Positions 6,886-15,738 of a DNA stretch of 16,495 nucleotides are shown one piece after another (the stretch's first letter is position 1; each line of letters starts with the position of its first letter). The stretch spans positions 1 through 16,495 of the forward strand of contig JAJUGM010000022.1 in NCBI GenBank assembly GCA_029268165.1, in the 5' to 3' direction. This stretch comes from Bacteroidota bacterium. GTDB lineage: Bacteria > Bacteroidota > Bacteroidia > Bacteroidales > UBA10428. The position numbers and the translations under genes are program-made. The notes under the pieces are model-generated. The model saw only the letters and a program-made list of their open reading frames with translations. It made no database searches and was not told the origin of the DNA.

Positions 6886-7668
6886 TTAAACACCTAGCAA
6901 TAATTTTTCTTCTAGTATCTTAAGCAGGGTTTTTGTATCCAATTCCTTAATTTCGCCACTTTCTGCAAGTGAAATCCTACCGGTTTCTTCTGATACAATG
7001 ATTACCAGTGCATCTGTCTGTTCAGACAGTCCAATACCAGCTCTATGCCTTAAGCCATAATCGACAGGAAGTGAAAAATTTTCGGAAATCGGGAAAATAC
7101 AGCTTGCTGCTTTTATCTTATCATCCCTGATGATAACACCGCCATCATGCAGGGGGCTATGTTTGCTGAAAATACTTTCAATCAGCCTGTTGGTTGTAAC
7201 TGCATCAATTCTTTCACCAGTTTCAATGTAACTGTCAAGTAATGATTTTCTGCCAAGTGCAATAAGCGCTCCTGTTTTATTTTTTGAAAGATTAATAACT
7301 GCCTGAATGATGGCGTTAAGGTTAATGACCGGCCGGGTATGTGTAAAACCTGTGAAAAGATTATCAAACGACGTGCCGGCCTTATTGAGATAACGGGTAC
7401 TGAAAAGTACCAGAAAGCGCCGAAGTTCCTGCTGGAATACAACAATGATGGCAATAGCTCCTACACCGATAATCTGGCCCAGAATGGACCCGAGCAAAAG
7501 CATATTGTCCCTTACTAATAACCAAACCACATAAAAAATAATAATGGTAACAAAAATGTATGTGGCAATGGTACCTTTAATTAGGTTATAAACCTGATAC
7601 ATCAGAAAGGCTACAAGAAGAATATCAATAGCATCAATAATCCGAAAGGTAATAAATGCCGGTATCAT
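6886..7668 (-). CDS. cdaA: Diadenylate cyclase CdaA (DisA_N domain, membrane-bound)
   Basis: Makes cyclic di-AMP from two ATP; this messenger controls potassium/osmotic balance and cell-wall homeostasis in many bacteria. The 260-residue protein has three N-terminal membrane helices (about 8-28, 33-52, 56-78) followed by the cyclase domain. Catalytic motifs are SPLHDGGVIIRDDKI (about 171-185), LRHRAGIGLSEQTDALVIIVS (RHR at 207-209) and EETGRIS. The first motif reads DGG where well-studied CdaA and DisA proteins have DGA, a conservative difference. The gene follows ddl on the same strand after a 55-61-base gap that contains a good promoter of its own, so it can be expressed separately. The folP and cdaR genes often beside cdaA in other groups are absent here. 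Confidence 0.94.
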   Translation of the reverse strand: MIPAFITFRIIDAIDILLVAFLMYQVYNLIKGTIATYIFVTIIIFYVVWLLVRDNMLLLGSILGQIIGVGAIAIIVVFQQELRRFLVLFSTRYLNKAGTSFDNLFTGFTHTRPVINLNAIIQAVINLSKNKTGALIALGRKSLLDSYIETGERIDAVTTNRLIESIFSKHSPLHDGGVIIRDDKIKAASCIFPISENFSLPVDYGLRHRAGIGLSEQTDALVIIVSEETGRISLAESGEIKELDTKTLLKILEEKLLLGV

Positions 7669-7684
7669 TACTGACGGTTTATAT

Positions 7685-7715
7685 CAAAGGTAAAAAATTC
7701 TGAGTCAATCGGCAA
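7685..7715 (-). promoter_or_regulatory. Bacteroidota-type promoter for cdaA
   Basis: On the minus strand, TTG (7715-7713) and TACCTTTG (7692-7685) are separated by exactly 20 bases, matching the -33/-7 layout of Bacteroidota housekeeping promoters. Transcription would start near 7678, leaving only about 10 bases before the cdaA ATG at 7668. Confidence 0.68.
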
Positions 7716-7729
7716 GTATTGGGATTTGT

Positions 7730-8830
7730 TTATAGTTCCATTGATACTTTTAGTTTATTTCGCCTGCTATGATCCGCTATTGCCAGTTCAATCAGCCTGT
7801 CAATCAGTTTTGTGTAAGATATCCCCGAATACTCCCAAAGCTTCGGATACATACTTATTTTTGTAAAGCCTGGTATGGTATTTATTTCATTCACGTAAAT
7901 CTTTTCATCATTGGTAAGAAACATGTCAATACGTGCCATACCCAGGCAATCGAGTACGCGAAATGTTCGTACAGCAAGGTCTTGTATCTGTTTACACAGA
8001 TATTCGGGAAGCTGTGCCGGTATTGATAATCCCGCACCATCTTCATCAATATATTTTGCATGATAGGAATAAAAATCGGCGTGAGGAATGATTTCACCCG
8101 GGACAGAGGCCATTGGTTCCTCATTGCCCAGGACTGCACATTCAATTTCACGCGCTTTGATTTCTTCCTCAACAATAACCTTAAGATCATATTCAAAGGC
8201 TAGTTCAATAGCCTTGATAAATTCTTTTTCGTTTCTCACTTTTGAAATTCCTACTGAAGAACCAAGATTTGCTGGTTTTACAAACATAATCTGACCCAAT
8301 TGAGCAGCCAGTGCATCATAGGAAATTTTCTCCCTGTTGCCGGCAAATAAGGTTACAAACCTGGCAACAGGAATGCCTGCCTCACGCAACAGACGTTTCA
8401 TTACATCTTTATCCATACCGACAGCGCTTCCCAGAATGCCTGCACCCACACATGGAATGTTGGCAAGCTTTGCCAATCCCTGAATTGATCCGTCTTCGCC
8501 AAAAGGCCCGTGCAACACAGGAAATATCACGTCAATCTTTTCCAGCACTCTGCCGTCATCGATGCTTATCAGGCTGCTGTTAATCCCGTTTGGTGTAAGA
8601 ACAACCTGGCTGCCCGATGCATTCAGCTTTATTGATACCGGATCGTGAACATTAATGACTTTCATTGATGACTCATTCAGAAACCATTGTCCTGCCTTAT
8701 CTATTCCTATTAAAACCGGCTCATATTTCCCCCGGTCAAGTGATTCAATTACGTTACTGGCTGACTGTAAGGATACTTCATGTTCGGCAGAACGACCACC
8801 GAATAAAATAGCAACTTTAATTTTCGACAT
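7730..8830 (-). CDS. ddl: D-alanine--D-alanine ligase
   Basis: Joins two D-alanines with ATP for the peptidoglycan stem peptide, in the cytosol. The 366-residue ATP-grasp protein begins MSKIKVAILFGGRSAEHEVSLQSA, the canonical Ddl start (Glu near 16 in the AEHEVS motif). Other landmarks are LHGPFGEDGSIQG (106-118), the ATP-binding FVKPANLGSSVG (183-194), the omega-loop DFYSYHAKY (252-260, with Tyr typical of D-Ala rather than D-lactate ligases), ARIDMF (299-304, metal Asp302) and NEINTIPGFT (314-323). The start at 8830 is chosen over one 28 codons upstream because homology begins at MSKIK and the upstream stretch overlaps a likely promoter. Residue 257 is His where many ligases have Glu (YDYEAKY); its effect is unknown. 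A co-transcript with cdaA is possible. Confidence 0.95.
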   Translation of the reverse strand: MSKIKVAILFGGRSAEHEVSLQSASNVIESLDRGKYEPVLIGIDKAGQWFLNESSMKVINVHDPVSIKLNASGSQVVLTPNGINSSLISIDDGRVLEKIDVIFPVLHGPFGEDGSIQGLAKLANIPCVGAGILGSAVGMDKDVMKRLLREAGIPVARFVTLFAGNREKISYDALAAQLGQIMFVKPANLGSSVGISKVRNEKEFIKAIELAFEYDLKVIVEEEIKAREIECAVLGNEEPMASVPGEIIPHADFYSYHAKYIDEDGAGLSIPAQLPEYLCKQIQDLAVRTFRVLDCLGMARIDMFLTNDEKIYVNEINTIPGFTKISMYPKLWEYSGISYTKLIDRLIELAIADHSRRNKLKVSMEL

Positions 8831-8834
8831 ACTG

Positions 8835-8864
8835 CAAATACTAATTAATACGCCTAAAATACAA
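8835..8864 (-). promoter_or_regulatory. Possible weak promoter for ddl
   Basis: On the minus strand, TTG (8864-8862), 18 bases, then TAGTATTTG (8843-8835): near the TAnnTTTG form but with one extra base. It ends 4 bases before the ddl ATG, implying a very short or absent leader. Weak match. Confidence 0.3.
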
Positions 8865-9030
8865 TGAAATATTGATGTATGCCTCAAAAAATTATATTTT
8901 TTTATTTGTTGCAATCATATTCTATTTTACTTAACTTGCCCACGTTTTTTAAATCAGAATATAAATAATTATAAACTATTGATATTCTATTAATTACATT
9001 ATATCATTTTTATTTTATAAAACACCTGTC

Positions 9031-11427
9031 ATGCAATACGGATATTTTGATGATAAAAACAAGGAATATGTTATAACCAGGCCTGATACACCAAAGTCAT
9101 GGAGCAACTATCTGGGATCAAAAGAATTTGGTGCTATCATTACCAATAATGCCGGTGGTTACACATTTTACAAATCGGGAGGGATGGGCCGTTTTATACG
9201 GATGCGTTTTAATTCTGTTCCTATGGATCAACCAGGCAGGTATATTTATTTTCATGATCATGATTCGGGCGAATACTGGTCGGCTTCATGGCAGCCTGTC
9301 GGTAAACCGCTCGACCAGTATAAATCACAGTGTTGTCATGGTACAGCTTATACGCGCATAGCATCGGAATATAAAGGTATAATCAGCGAGGTTACCTATT
9401 TTGTTCCGCTTAACTGCTTGTATGAATTGTGGAAAGTGAGGGTTACAAATAAAAGTCAGAGAAAGCGTAACCTTAGCGGTTTTACTTATCAGGAATATAC
9501 AGGATCATGGAATGCGCTTGATGATTTGCTTAACCTGCAGTACGTGCAATATACTGCTCAGATGAGGGTAATTGACGGAATCATTGACCATGGCACCAAT
9601 GTTAATATTCCTCCCATGCCTGAAAACTTTGAGGAGAAAGACCAGGGGAGACATACTTTTCAGGCTGTTGTTGGCGCCAGGATAATCGGATATGATACCA
9701 ACCGGGAAGCATTTTTGGGCCCCTACCGTTCGTATTCCAATCCCATCGTGGTTGAAAAAGGAAGATGCAGCAATTCTCTTGCTTATGGAGATAATCCGTG
9801 CGGTACGTTACAATTTGAAATTACGCTTGACCCCGGCCAATCGCTCGATTGTCTGGTAATAGTGGGGATCGGGAAGGCTGATGAAGAGGGGAAAAGGATA
9901 GTGGCAGAATATAATGATTTATCAAGAGCTGATAATGAGCTTTCACACCTTAAAGAATACTGGCACACTCGTATCAAAGGTCTCACCGCAGAAACCCCTG
10001 ACCCGCTGCTCAACAGCATGATAAATATGTGGAGCATCTATAACTGCATGATAACCTTTGCATGGTCGCGCGCTGCCAGTCTTATATACACTGCCAGCGA
10101 ACGTGACGGGCTGGGTTACCGTGATACGGTGCAGGATTTCCTCGGCCCTATGCATGCTATCACCGATGAGGTAAGAGAAAGACTTGAATTAATGATAACC
10201 GGACAGGTAAGTACCGGCGGTGCAATGCCCGTAGTTAGACCACTGTCGCATAAACCTGGTCAGGAAAAAGCGCCTGATGAAGAGGAGTACCGGTCGGATG
10301 ATTGTTTATGGCTTTTCAATGCTATACCTGCTTATGTTAAGGAAACAGGCAATATTGCTTTTTATAATAAAGTGCTACCCTATGCTGATAAAGGTGAAGA
10401 TACCGTAATGGGTCATTTGAAACGAGCCATATTATTTAACATGGAACGAAGCGGTGCTCATGGATTACCGTGTGGGCTGAGGGCTGACTGGAACGACTGC
10501 CTTCGTTTCGGCCATAATGGCGAATCGGTTTTTGTAGCCATGCAGCTGCGTTTTGCGCTGAAAGAATACATAGACATTTCACGTTTATTAAATAATAAAG
10601 CTGAAGAAGAATGGGCCGCCAGCCTGCTTCATGATTTTGACAAAAAAATTCAGCAACATGCATGGGATGGACAGTGGTTTATGCGCGGATACCGGTTTGA
10701 TGGGTTGAAATTCGGCTCAAAGGAAAACCATGAAGGCCAGATTTATCTTAACCCGCAGGCCTGGTCGGTTATAAGCGGGGCAGCTACAAAAGAACAGGCT
10801 GAAACCGCAATGAAACATGTGAGGGAAAGACTGGCCACTGATTATGGCATTTCGTTGTGTGACCCTCCATATACATCATCAGACTATACTATTGTGAGGG
10901 CACAACTAATGAACCCGGGCACAAAAGAAAACGGCGGCATTTTTGTACATACACAGGGTTGGGCTGTTATTGCAGAAGCAATGCTCGGGCATGGCAACCA
11001 GGCTTATACCTACCTGAAATCATACCTGCCCTCTTCCTATAATGATAAAGCTGAAATCCGTGAAATCGAACCTTATGTGGTTTGCCAGAGCACCCACAGC
11101 AAATGCAGTCCTGCCTTCGGTAAATCGAGAATTCCATGGCTCAGCGGCTCCGCTACATGGACATATTATGCAATTACACAATATATCCTGGGCATCAGAC
11201 CCGAATATTCCGGTATCACCATTGACCCGTGTATTCCTTCTGAATGGACAGGTTTCAGGGCAACCCGCAAATTCCGTAATAAAATACTGCATATTGAAGT
11301 CAAAAATGAAAAAAATGTTGAAAAAGGAGTTGAACAAATAATATTAAACGATGAAGCCATTAATGGGAATTATATACCTGTTGAAAAACTCAGACAGGAA
11401 AACTACATCAGGGTTATTATGGGATAG
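9031..11427 (+). CDS. GH94 disaccharide phosphorylase (cellobiose/chitobiose phosphorylase family)
   Basis: Inverting phosphorylase that uses phosphate to split a beta-linked disaccharide into a sugar 1-phosphate and a free sugar. The 798 residues match the length and plan of cellobiose and N,N'-diacetylchitobiose phosphorylases: N-terminal beta-sandwich beginning YGYFDDKNKEYVITRPDTP and NYLG (26-29), helical linker, then the (alpha/alpha)6 catalytic barrel and a small C-terminal sheet domain (GIRPEYSGITIDPCIPSEW). GLRADWNDCL (482-491) carries the general acid, Asp489, with Trp487; GLGYRDTVQD (360-369) lines the donor site; HTQGWAVIAEA (640-650) supplies phosphate-site residues. No signal peptide, so cytosolic. 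Whether the substrate is cellobiose, chitobiose or another disaccharide cannot be settled by eye. No transporter or hydrolase gene is adjacent; the 200-base AT-rich upstream spacer shows no clear promoter on this strand. Confidence 0.93.
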   Translation: MQYGYFDDKNKEYVITRPDTPKSWSNYLGSKEFGAIITNNAGGYTFYKSGGMGRFIRMRFNSVPMDQPGRYIYFHDHDSGEYWSASWQPVGKPLDQYKSQCCHGTAYTRIASEYKGIISEVTYFVPLNCLYELWKVRVTNKSQRKRNLSGFTYQEYTGSWNALDDLLNLQYVQYTAQMRVIDGIIDHGTNVNIPPMPENFEEKDQGRHTFQAVVGARIIGYDTNREAFLGPYRSYSNPIVVEKGRCSNSLAYGDNPCGTLQFEITLDPGQSLDCLVIVGIGKADEEGKRIVAEYNDLSRADNELSHLKEYWHTRIKGLTAETPDPLLNSMINMWSIYNCMITFAWSRAASLIYTASERDGLGYRDTVQDFLGPMHAITDEVRERLELMITGQVSTGGAMPVVRPLSHKPGQEKAPDEEEYRSDDCLWLFNAIPAYVKETGNIAFYNKVLPYADKGEDTVMGHLKRAILFNMERSGAHGLPCGLRADWNDCLRFGHNGESVFVAMQLRFALKEYIDISRLLNNKAEEEWAASLLHDFDKKIQQHAWDGQWFMRGYRFDGLKFGSKENHEGQIYLNPQAWSVISGAATKEQAETAMKHVRERLATDYGISLCDPPYTSSDYTIVRAQLMNPGTKENGGIFVHTQGWAVIAEAMLGHGNQAYTYLKSYLPSSYNDKAEIREIEPYVVCQSTHSKCSPAFGKSRIPWLSGSATWTYYAITQYILGIRPEYSGITIDPCIPSEWTGFRATRKFRNKILHIEVKNEKNVEKGVEQIILNDEAINGNYIPVEKLRQENYIRVIMG

Positions 11428-11500
11428 CAGGTATTTTTAATGGTTTGGGCATTAATCTGTGTATATATTCTGTGATCAGTTAGTTTTTAAGCGTATTATT

Positions 11501-13168
11501 ATGAGATGCAAGCGTAAGGATTTAATAGCATGGTATGTAGTGTTTTTGATTACTTTAAGGTTCCTTTTCATTCAAAATGGATTTGCTGAAGGCCCTTTTT
11601 CTTCAATTGATTCTTTTGATATACAAAAGGTCAACTGGTACAATCTCGACCCGGTAAAAGATTCAGTGCAGGGAGCAAGTATTGACCGGACCTACAGGGA
11701 AATTTTATCTGAACTGAAACCGGCCAAAAAAGTTATCATTGCAGTGATTGACGGTGGCATTGACATTAATCATATTGACCTGAAAGACAAAATATGGGTC
11801 AATACTGATGAAATACCCGCAAACGGAATTGACGACGACAAAAACGGTTATATTGACGATATTTATGGATGGAATTTTCTGGGCAATGCCTCAGGTGAAA
11901 ACATCCGCTTTGAAAATTATGAATATGTCAGGATTGTCAGAAAATATGATTCCATATTTTCGCATGTCAGTTCAATTAATGAACTGCCTCAATCTGAATG
12001 GGAAAATTACAGGAATTATATTGCCAGCAGGAAAAAATACGAAGCTGAGCTAAAAAAACATGAATCCGAAAAAAACTATATAGAGTTTTTTGAAAAAGCA
12101 TACTACAAGGCATCAGCTACTTTAACCAGCTACCTTGGCACAGATACATTACTGCCATCCGATCTTGCACGCATTACAAGCACTGCCGATTCAATAACGC
12201 TGGCAAAAAATTTCATGACTTATGTTTTTGACAATAACATCACCCTTAAGGAGCTTAACGACTTCAAGCAATACAATAGTGATTATCTTGACAAGAAGCT
12301 AAACAAAAACATAAATTTCAGGGCGGTCATTTCAGATGACCCGGCCGATATTATGGATACAGGATACGGAAATAATGATGTTAAAGGGCCATCGCCCGAA
12401 CATGGCACTTTTGTTGCCGGAATTATTGCAGCAAACAGGAATAACAACGAAGGTATTGATGGCGTTGCTGAGCATGTTGAAATCATGGTCTTAAGAGCTG
12501 TGCCTGACGGGGATGAATATGATAAAGATATTGCGCTGGCAATACGCTATGCCGTTGACAACGGAGCAAATATTATCAACATGAGTTTTGGCAAAAGTTT
12601 TTCCCCCCAGAAGAAATTTGTTGATGAAGCCATGAAACACGCTGTGAATAATAATGTACTACTGATTCACTCTGCAGGTAATGATGCCTATAACATTGAT
12701 AAAAACATGCAATATCCTACCAGAAGATATATTGATGGTTCTGAGGCTTCAAACTATATAACCGTAGGAGCCACCTCAAATCTACTAAACGAACAATTTG
12801 TAGCCGGGTTTTCAAACTTCGGGCAAAAAAACGTTGATCTTTTTGCACCCGGTGTTGATATTGTTTCATTATATCCCGGGAACAAATATAACTCAGCCAG
12901 CGGAACGAGTTTTTCAGGACCGGTAGTTTCAGGCATCGCTGCCATGATATGGTCATATTTTCCTCAGCTAAATGCATCTGAAATAAAAGATATCATTCTT
13001 CAATCTGTAAACAGACCTGAAAAATTACGTGTTTTTTATCCCGCTGAGAAGGGAAATCAAACCAGAAAAATAAGGTTTACGCGGCTCTCCCGCACCGGAG
13101 GCATTGTAAATGCATACAATGCAATGGTTCTGGCTAAAAAAATTGTTTCTCAAAAACAACTGAATTAA
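11501..13168 (+). CDS. Secreted S8 (subtilisin-like) serine peptidase
   Basis: A 555-residue exported peptidase. The ATG at 11501 is chosen because it starts a basic-hydrophobic signal peptide (MRCKRKDLIAWYVVFLITLR, likely cleaved near GFAEG); a GTG 14 codons earlier adds nothing. The triad is visible: Asp84 in IAVIDGGID, His301 in PEHGTFVAGIIAA, Ser470 in SASGTSFSGPVVSG, with oxyanion Asn394 in HSAGND. After Asp84 lies an acidic NGIDDDKNGYIDD segment (108-120), probably a calcium site common in Bacteroidota S8 peptidases. About 170 lysine- and glutamate-rich residues (about 125-295) are inserted between Asp and His. No type IX sorting domain, prodomain or lipobox is recognised, so a periplasmic or secreted location is inferred. 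Substrate unknown; it sits 95 bases before the TonB-dependent receptor. Confidence 0.9.
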   Translation: MRCKRKDLIAWYVVFLITLRFLFIQNGFAEGPFSSIDSFDIQKVNWYNLDPVKDSVQGASIDRTYREILSELKPAKKVIIAVIDGGIDINHIDLKDKIWVNTDEIPANGIDDDKNGYIDDIYGWNFLGNASGENIRFENYEYVRIVRKYDSIFSHVSSINELPQSEWENYRNYIASRKKYEAELKKHESEKNYIEFFEKAYYKASATLTSYLGTDTLLPSDLARITSTADSITLAKNFMTYVFDNNITLKELNDFKQYNSDYLDKKLNKNINFRAVISDDPADIMDTGYGNNDVKGPSPEHGTFVAGIIAANRNNNEGIDGVAEHVEIMVLRAVPDGDEYDKDIALAIRYAVDNGANIINMSFGKSFSPQKKFVDEAMKHAVNNNVLLIHSAGNDAYNIDKNMQYPTRRYIDGSEASNYITVGATSNLLNEQFVAGFSNFGQKNVDLFAPGVDIVSLYPGNKYNSASGTSFSGPVVSGIAAMIWSYFPQLNASEIKDIILQSVNRPEKLRVFYPAEKGNQTRKIRFTRLSRTGGIVNAYNAMVLAKKIVSQKQLN

Positions 13169-13263
13169 AAATTTCTGAAAAAACGCAATAAAAATTCATT
13201 GAAAAAGTTTTGAATATCAGATAACTGATTGCATTGTAAAACATTACCCTAAACCTGAAACTG

Positions 13264-15708
13264 ATGTCCAAATTATTTACTGTTTTCTGTGCGAATATTT
13301 TTTTCATTACTTTTTCAGCTGCCCAGTATTATACGGTGAGCGGCACACTGACTGATGACGGAACAGGCGAACAGCTCGTTTCGGCCAACATATACAATCC
13401 CGACACCTATACAGGTACTGTTACAAATTATTACGGGTTTTACAGCCTGAAAATGCCTGCAGGTAAGGTAAAGCTAGTATACTCCTATGTAGGCTACGAA
13501 ACCGTTCACAAAGAATTTATGCTTACCAGAGACACCGTAATCAACCTGGCTATTAAACAGGAACTGATGATTGAAGCAGTGGTAATCAGCGACAAGAGTC
13601 CCGATGCAAAAGTCAGAAGCACGCAGATGAGCCTTGTTGAAATACCCATGCAACAAATAAGGCAGCTACCTTCATTATTAGGCGAACTCGATGTGCTGAA
13701 ATCAATTCAGTTATTGCCCGGTGTGCAGAGCGGTACAGAAGGTTTAAGCGGATTATATGTTAGAGGAGGCGGCGCCGACCAGAACCTGATACTTCTTGAT
13801 GGCGTGCCTGTTTATAATGTAAATCATTTGTTCGGCTTTTTTTCGGTGTTTAATCCTTATGCCATTCATAGTTTCAAACTTTACAAGGGAGGTTTCCCGG
13901 CACGCTACGGAGGCAGGCTTTCGTCGGTTCTCGACATCAAAATGAAAGAAGGCAATATGAAAGAATATAAGGTTGATGCTTCGCTTGGTCTTATTGCTAC
14001 AAGCCTTTCGGTTGAGGGACCTATTGTTAAAGATAAAGCTTCATTTATTATTTCAGCCAGGCGTACCTATTATGATATATTAACTTTTCCGGCCCAGAAA
14101 GCGCTGAGCAAGGCTGCTGAAACAGAGTATAACGGTCTTTCGGGGTATTTCTTTCAGGACTTTAATGCCAAAGTAAATTATAAATTTTCTGACCGCAGCC
14201 GTTTATATCTGAGTGCCTATACGGGTAAAGACAAAGCTTACGCTTCCTTCAAAAGTGAATACGAAGATTATGATTATACTTTGCAGGATAAAATGAAAAT
14301 GAAGTTCTGGTGGGGTAATATAACATCGGCCCTTCGCTGGAACTATATTTTTTCCAGTAATCTCTTTGGTAATCTGACTGCCACTTATAGCAGATATAAG
14401 ATGGAAATTGCCGACAGCTGGTTGTCAAAATATATTTATACCGATTCCACACTGAAAAATGAATTTGAATTTGCTTATAATTCAGGCATAGAAGACCTGG
14501 CTCTAAAATTAGATTTTGACTTCAGGCCATCGGCTTCTCATACTATTTTGTTCGGTTTGGACAATACTTACCATACGTTTTCCCCCGGCGTGTTTGTTGA
14601 GCGGGTGCGTTTTGACGAAATCGGCCAGAATATTGATACTACTTTTGGCGCTGCAGAAATTTATGCCAACGAATTTTCAGCTTATGCAGAAGATGAGATT
14701 TCTGTGTTAAGGGACCTAAAAGTTAACCTCGGATTGAGGTTTGCAGGTTTCCATGTTAAAGGGAAAACCTATCTTTCCTATGAACCCCGGTTGTCAGCCA
14801 GATATATGATAAACAACAATATTTCAGTTAAAGCATCTTATGCTGAAATGCAGCAGAATATTCATCTGCTGGCCAATTCGAGCATGAGCCTCCCCACCGA
14901 TTTATGGGTTCCGGTGACTGATACTGTCAGGCCTATGCGATCGTGGCAGGCAGCAATGGGTTTTGCAGTAAAAATACTGCATAGTTTCGAGTTAACCCTT
15001 GAGGGCTACTATAAAGAAATGAACCATGTGATTGAATATAAAGAAGGAGCAAGTTATTATGATGTGCAAGGCAACTGGCAATCTCAGATTGTTGCAGGCA
15101 AAGGATGGTCATACGGAACTGAATTTATGCTGCAGCGCATGACCGGAAAAACAACAGGCTGGATAGCATACACGCTGGCATGGTCACAAAGAAAATTTGA
15201 TGAAATAAGCTTTGGAAAAGTTTTTCCTTATAAATGGGACCGCAGGCATGATCTGGCAATAGCTGTTACCCATAAATTTAATGATAAAATTGACGTCAGC
15301 GGTGCATGGGTATTTGGTTCAGGATATCCGTTTACTTTTGGGGAAGAAATGTTTGAAAACCCGTTTCAGTATATCATCAGCAATAATATTTACAGCAATA
15401 ACGATTACTATTATTACGAACAGAATGATAAGTTCCTTGAATATACTTCTTCAAGGAATAACTACAGGCTGCCTGTTTACCATCGTCTTGACCTGAATGT
15501 TAGTTTTCACAAAGACAAGAAAAAATACATACGCAGCTGGAGCTTTGGCGCTTATAATGTTTACAGCCGTTCAAACCCGTTTTTTATTTTTAAGGATTAC
15601 AAATATGGTTATTATTCTGATGGCACACCAAAACCGCCAAAGAAAGTACTTAAACAGATTTCATTTTTCCCGGTTATACCTTATTTCAGGTATAATATCA
15701 GTTTTTAA
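13264..15708 (+). CDS. TonB-dependent receptor with carboxypeptidase-regulatory-like domain
   Basis: Outer-membrane receptor that would import a ligand using TonB energy. The 814-residue protein has a signal peptide (cleaved near SAA|QYY, residue 21), a carboxypeptidase-regulatory-like beta-sandwich at about 24-105 (VSGTLTDDGTGEQLVSANIY ... YYGFYSLKMPAG ... YSYVGYE), a TonB-box-like EAVVIS (104-109), a plug at about 130-228 (ELDVLKSIQLLPGVQ, LYVRGGGADQNLILLDGVPVY, FPARYGGRLSSVLDI) and then a beta-barrel to the C-terminal Phe. It is shorter than SusC proteins (about 1000 residues) and lacks a SusD partner; instead a DUF4249-like lipoprotein starts 30 bases later, the known pairing for this receptor subtype. 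Ligand unknown. The receptor and lipoprotein are surely co-transcribed. Confidence 0.94.
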   Translation: MSKLFTVFCANIFFITFSAAQYYTVSGTLTDDGTGEQLVSANIYNPDTYTGTVTNYYGFYSLKMPAGKVKLVYSYVGYETVHKEFMLTRDTVINLAIKQELMIEAVVISDKSPDAKVRSTQMSLVEIPMQQIRQLPSLLGELDVLKSIQLLPGVQSGTEGLSGLYVRGGGADQNLILLDGVPVYNVNHLFGFFSVFNPYAIHSFKLYKGGFPARYGGRLSSVLDIKMKEGNMKEYKVDASLGLIATSLSVEGPIVKDKASFIISARRTYYDILTFPAQKALSKAAETEYNGLSGYFFQDFNAKVNYKFSDRSRLYLSAYTGKDKAYASFKSEYEDYDYTLQDKMKMKFWWGNITSALRWNYIFSSNLFGNLTATYSRYKMEIADSWLSKYIYTDSTLKNEFEFAYNSGIEDLALKLDFDFRPSASHTILFGLDNTYHTFSPGVFVERVRFDEIGQNIDTTFGAAEIYANEFSAYAEDEISVLRDLKVNLGLRFAGFHVKGKTYLSYEPRLSARYMINNNISVKASYAEMQQNIHLLANSSMSLPTDLWVPVTDTVRPMRSWQAAMGFAVKILHSFELTLEGYYKEMNHVIEYKEGASYYDVQGNWQSQIVAGKGWSYGTEFMLQRMTGKTTGWIAYTLAWSQRKFDEISFGKVFPYKWDRRHDLAIAVTHKFNDKIDVSGAWVFGSGYPFTFGEEMFENPFQYIISNNIYSNNDYYYYEQNDKFLEYTSSRNNYRLPVYHRLDLNVSFHKDKKKYIRSWSFGAYNVYSRSNPFFIFKDYKYGYYSDGTPKPPKKVLKQISFFPVIPYFRYNISF

Positions 15709-15738
15709 AACAACATCAGATTCTGAAAAACAACAAAT

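Noticed and set aside
8831..8914. 28-codon N-terminal extension of ddl
   Set aside because: The Ddl family begins at MSKIKVAILFGG; the extension is AT-rich and overlaps promoter-like bases.
11042..11341. Plus- and minus-strand frames of about 100 codons inside the GH94 gene
   Set aside because: They are shadows of the conserved C-terminal GH94 region in other frames.
11459..11500. GTG start giving a longer S8 peptidase
   Set aside because: The ATG at 11501 starts a normal signal peptide; the extra 14 residues would place it internally.
13169..13263. Possible terminator or promoter between the S8 peptidase and the receptor
   Set aside because: Only a 5-base dyad with a large loop was seen, with no T-tract, and no TAnnTTTG element was found.
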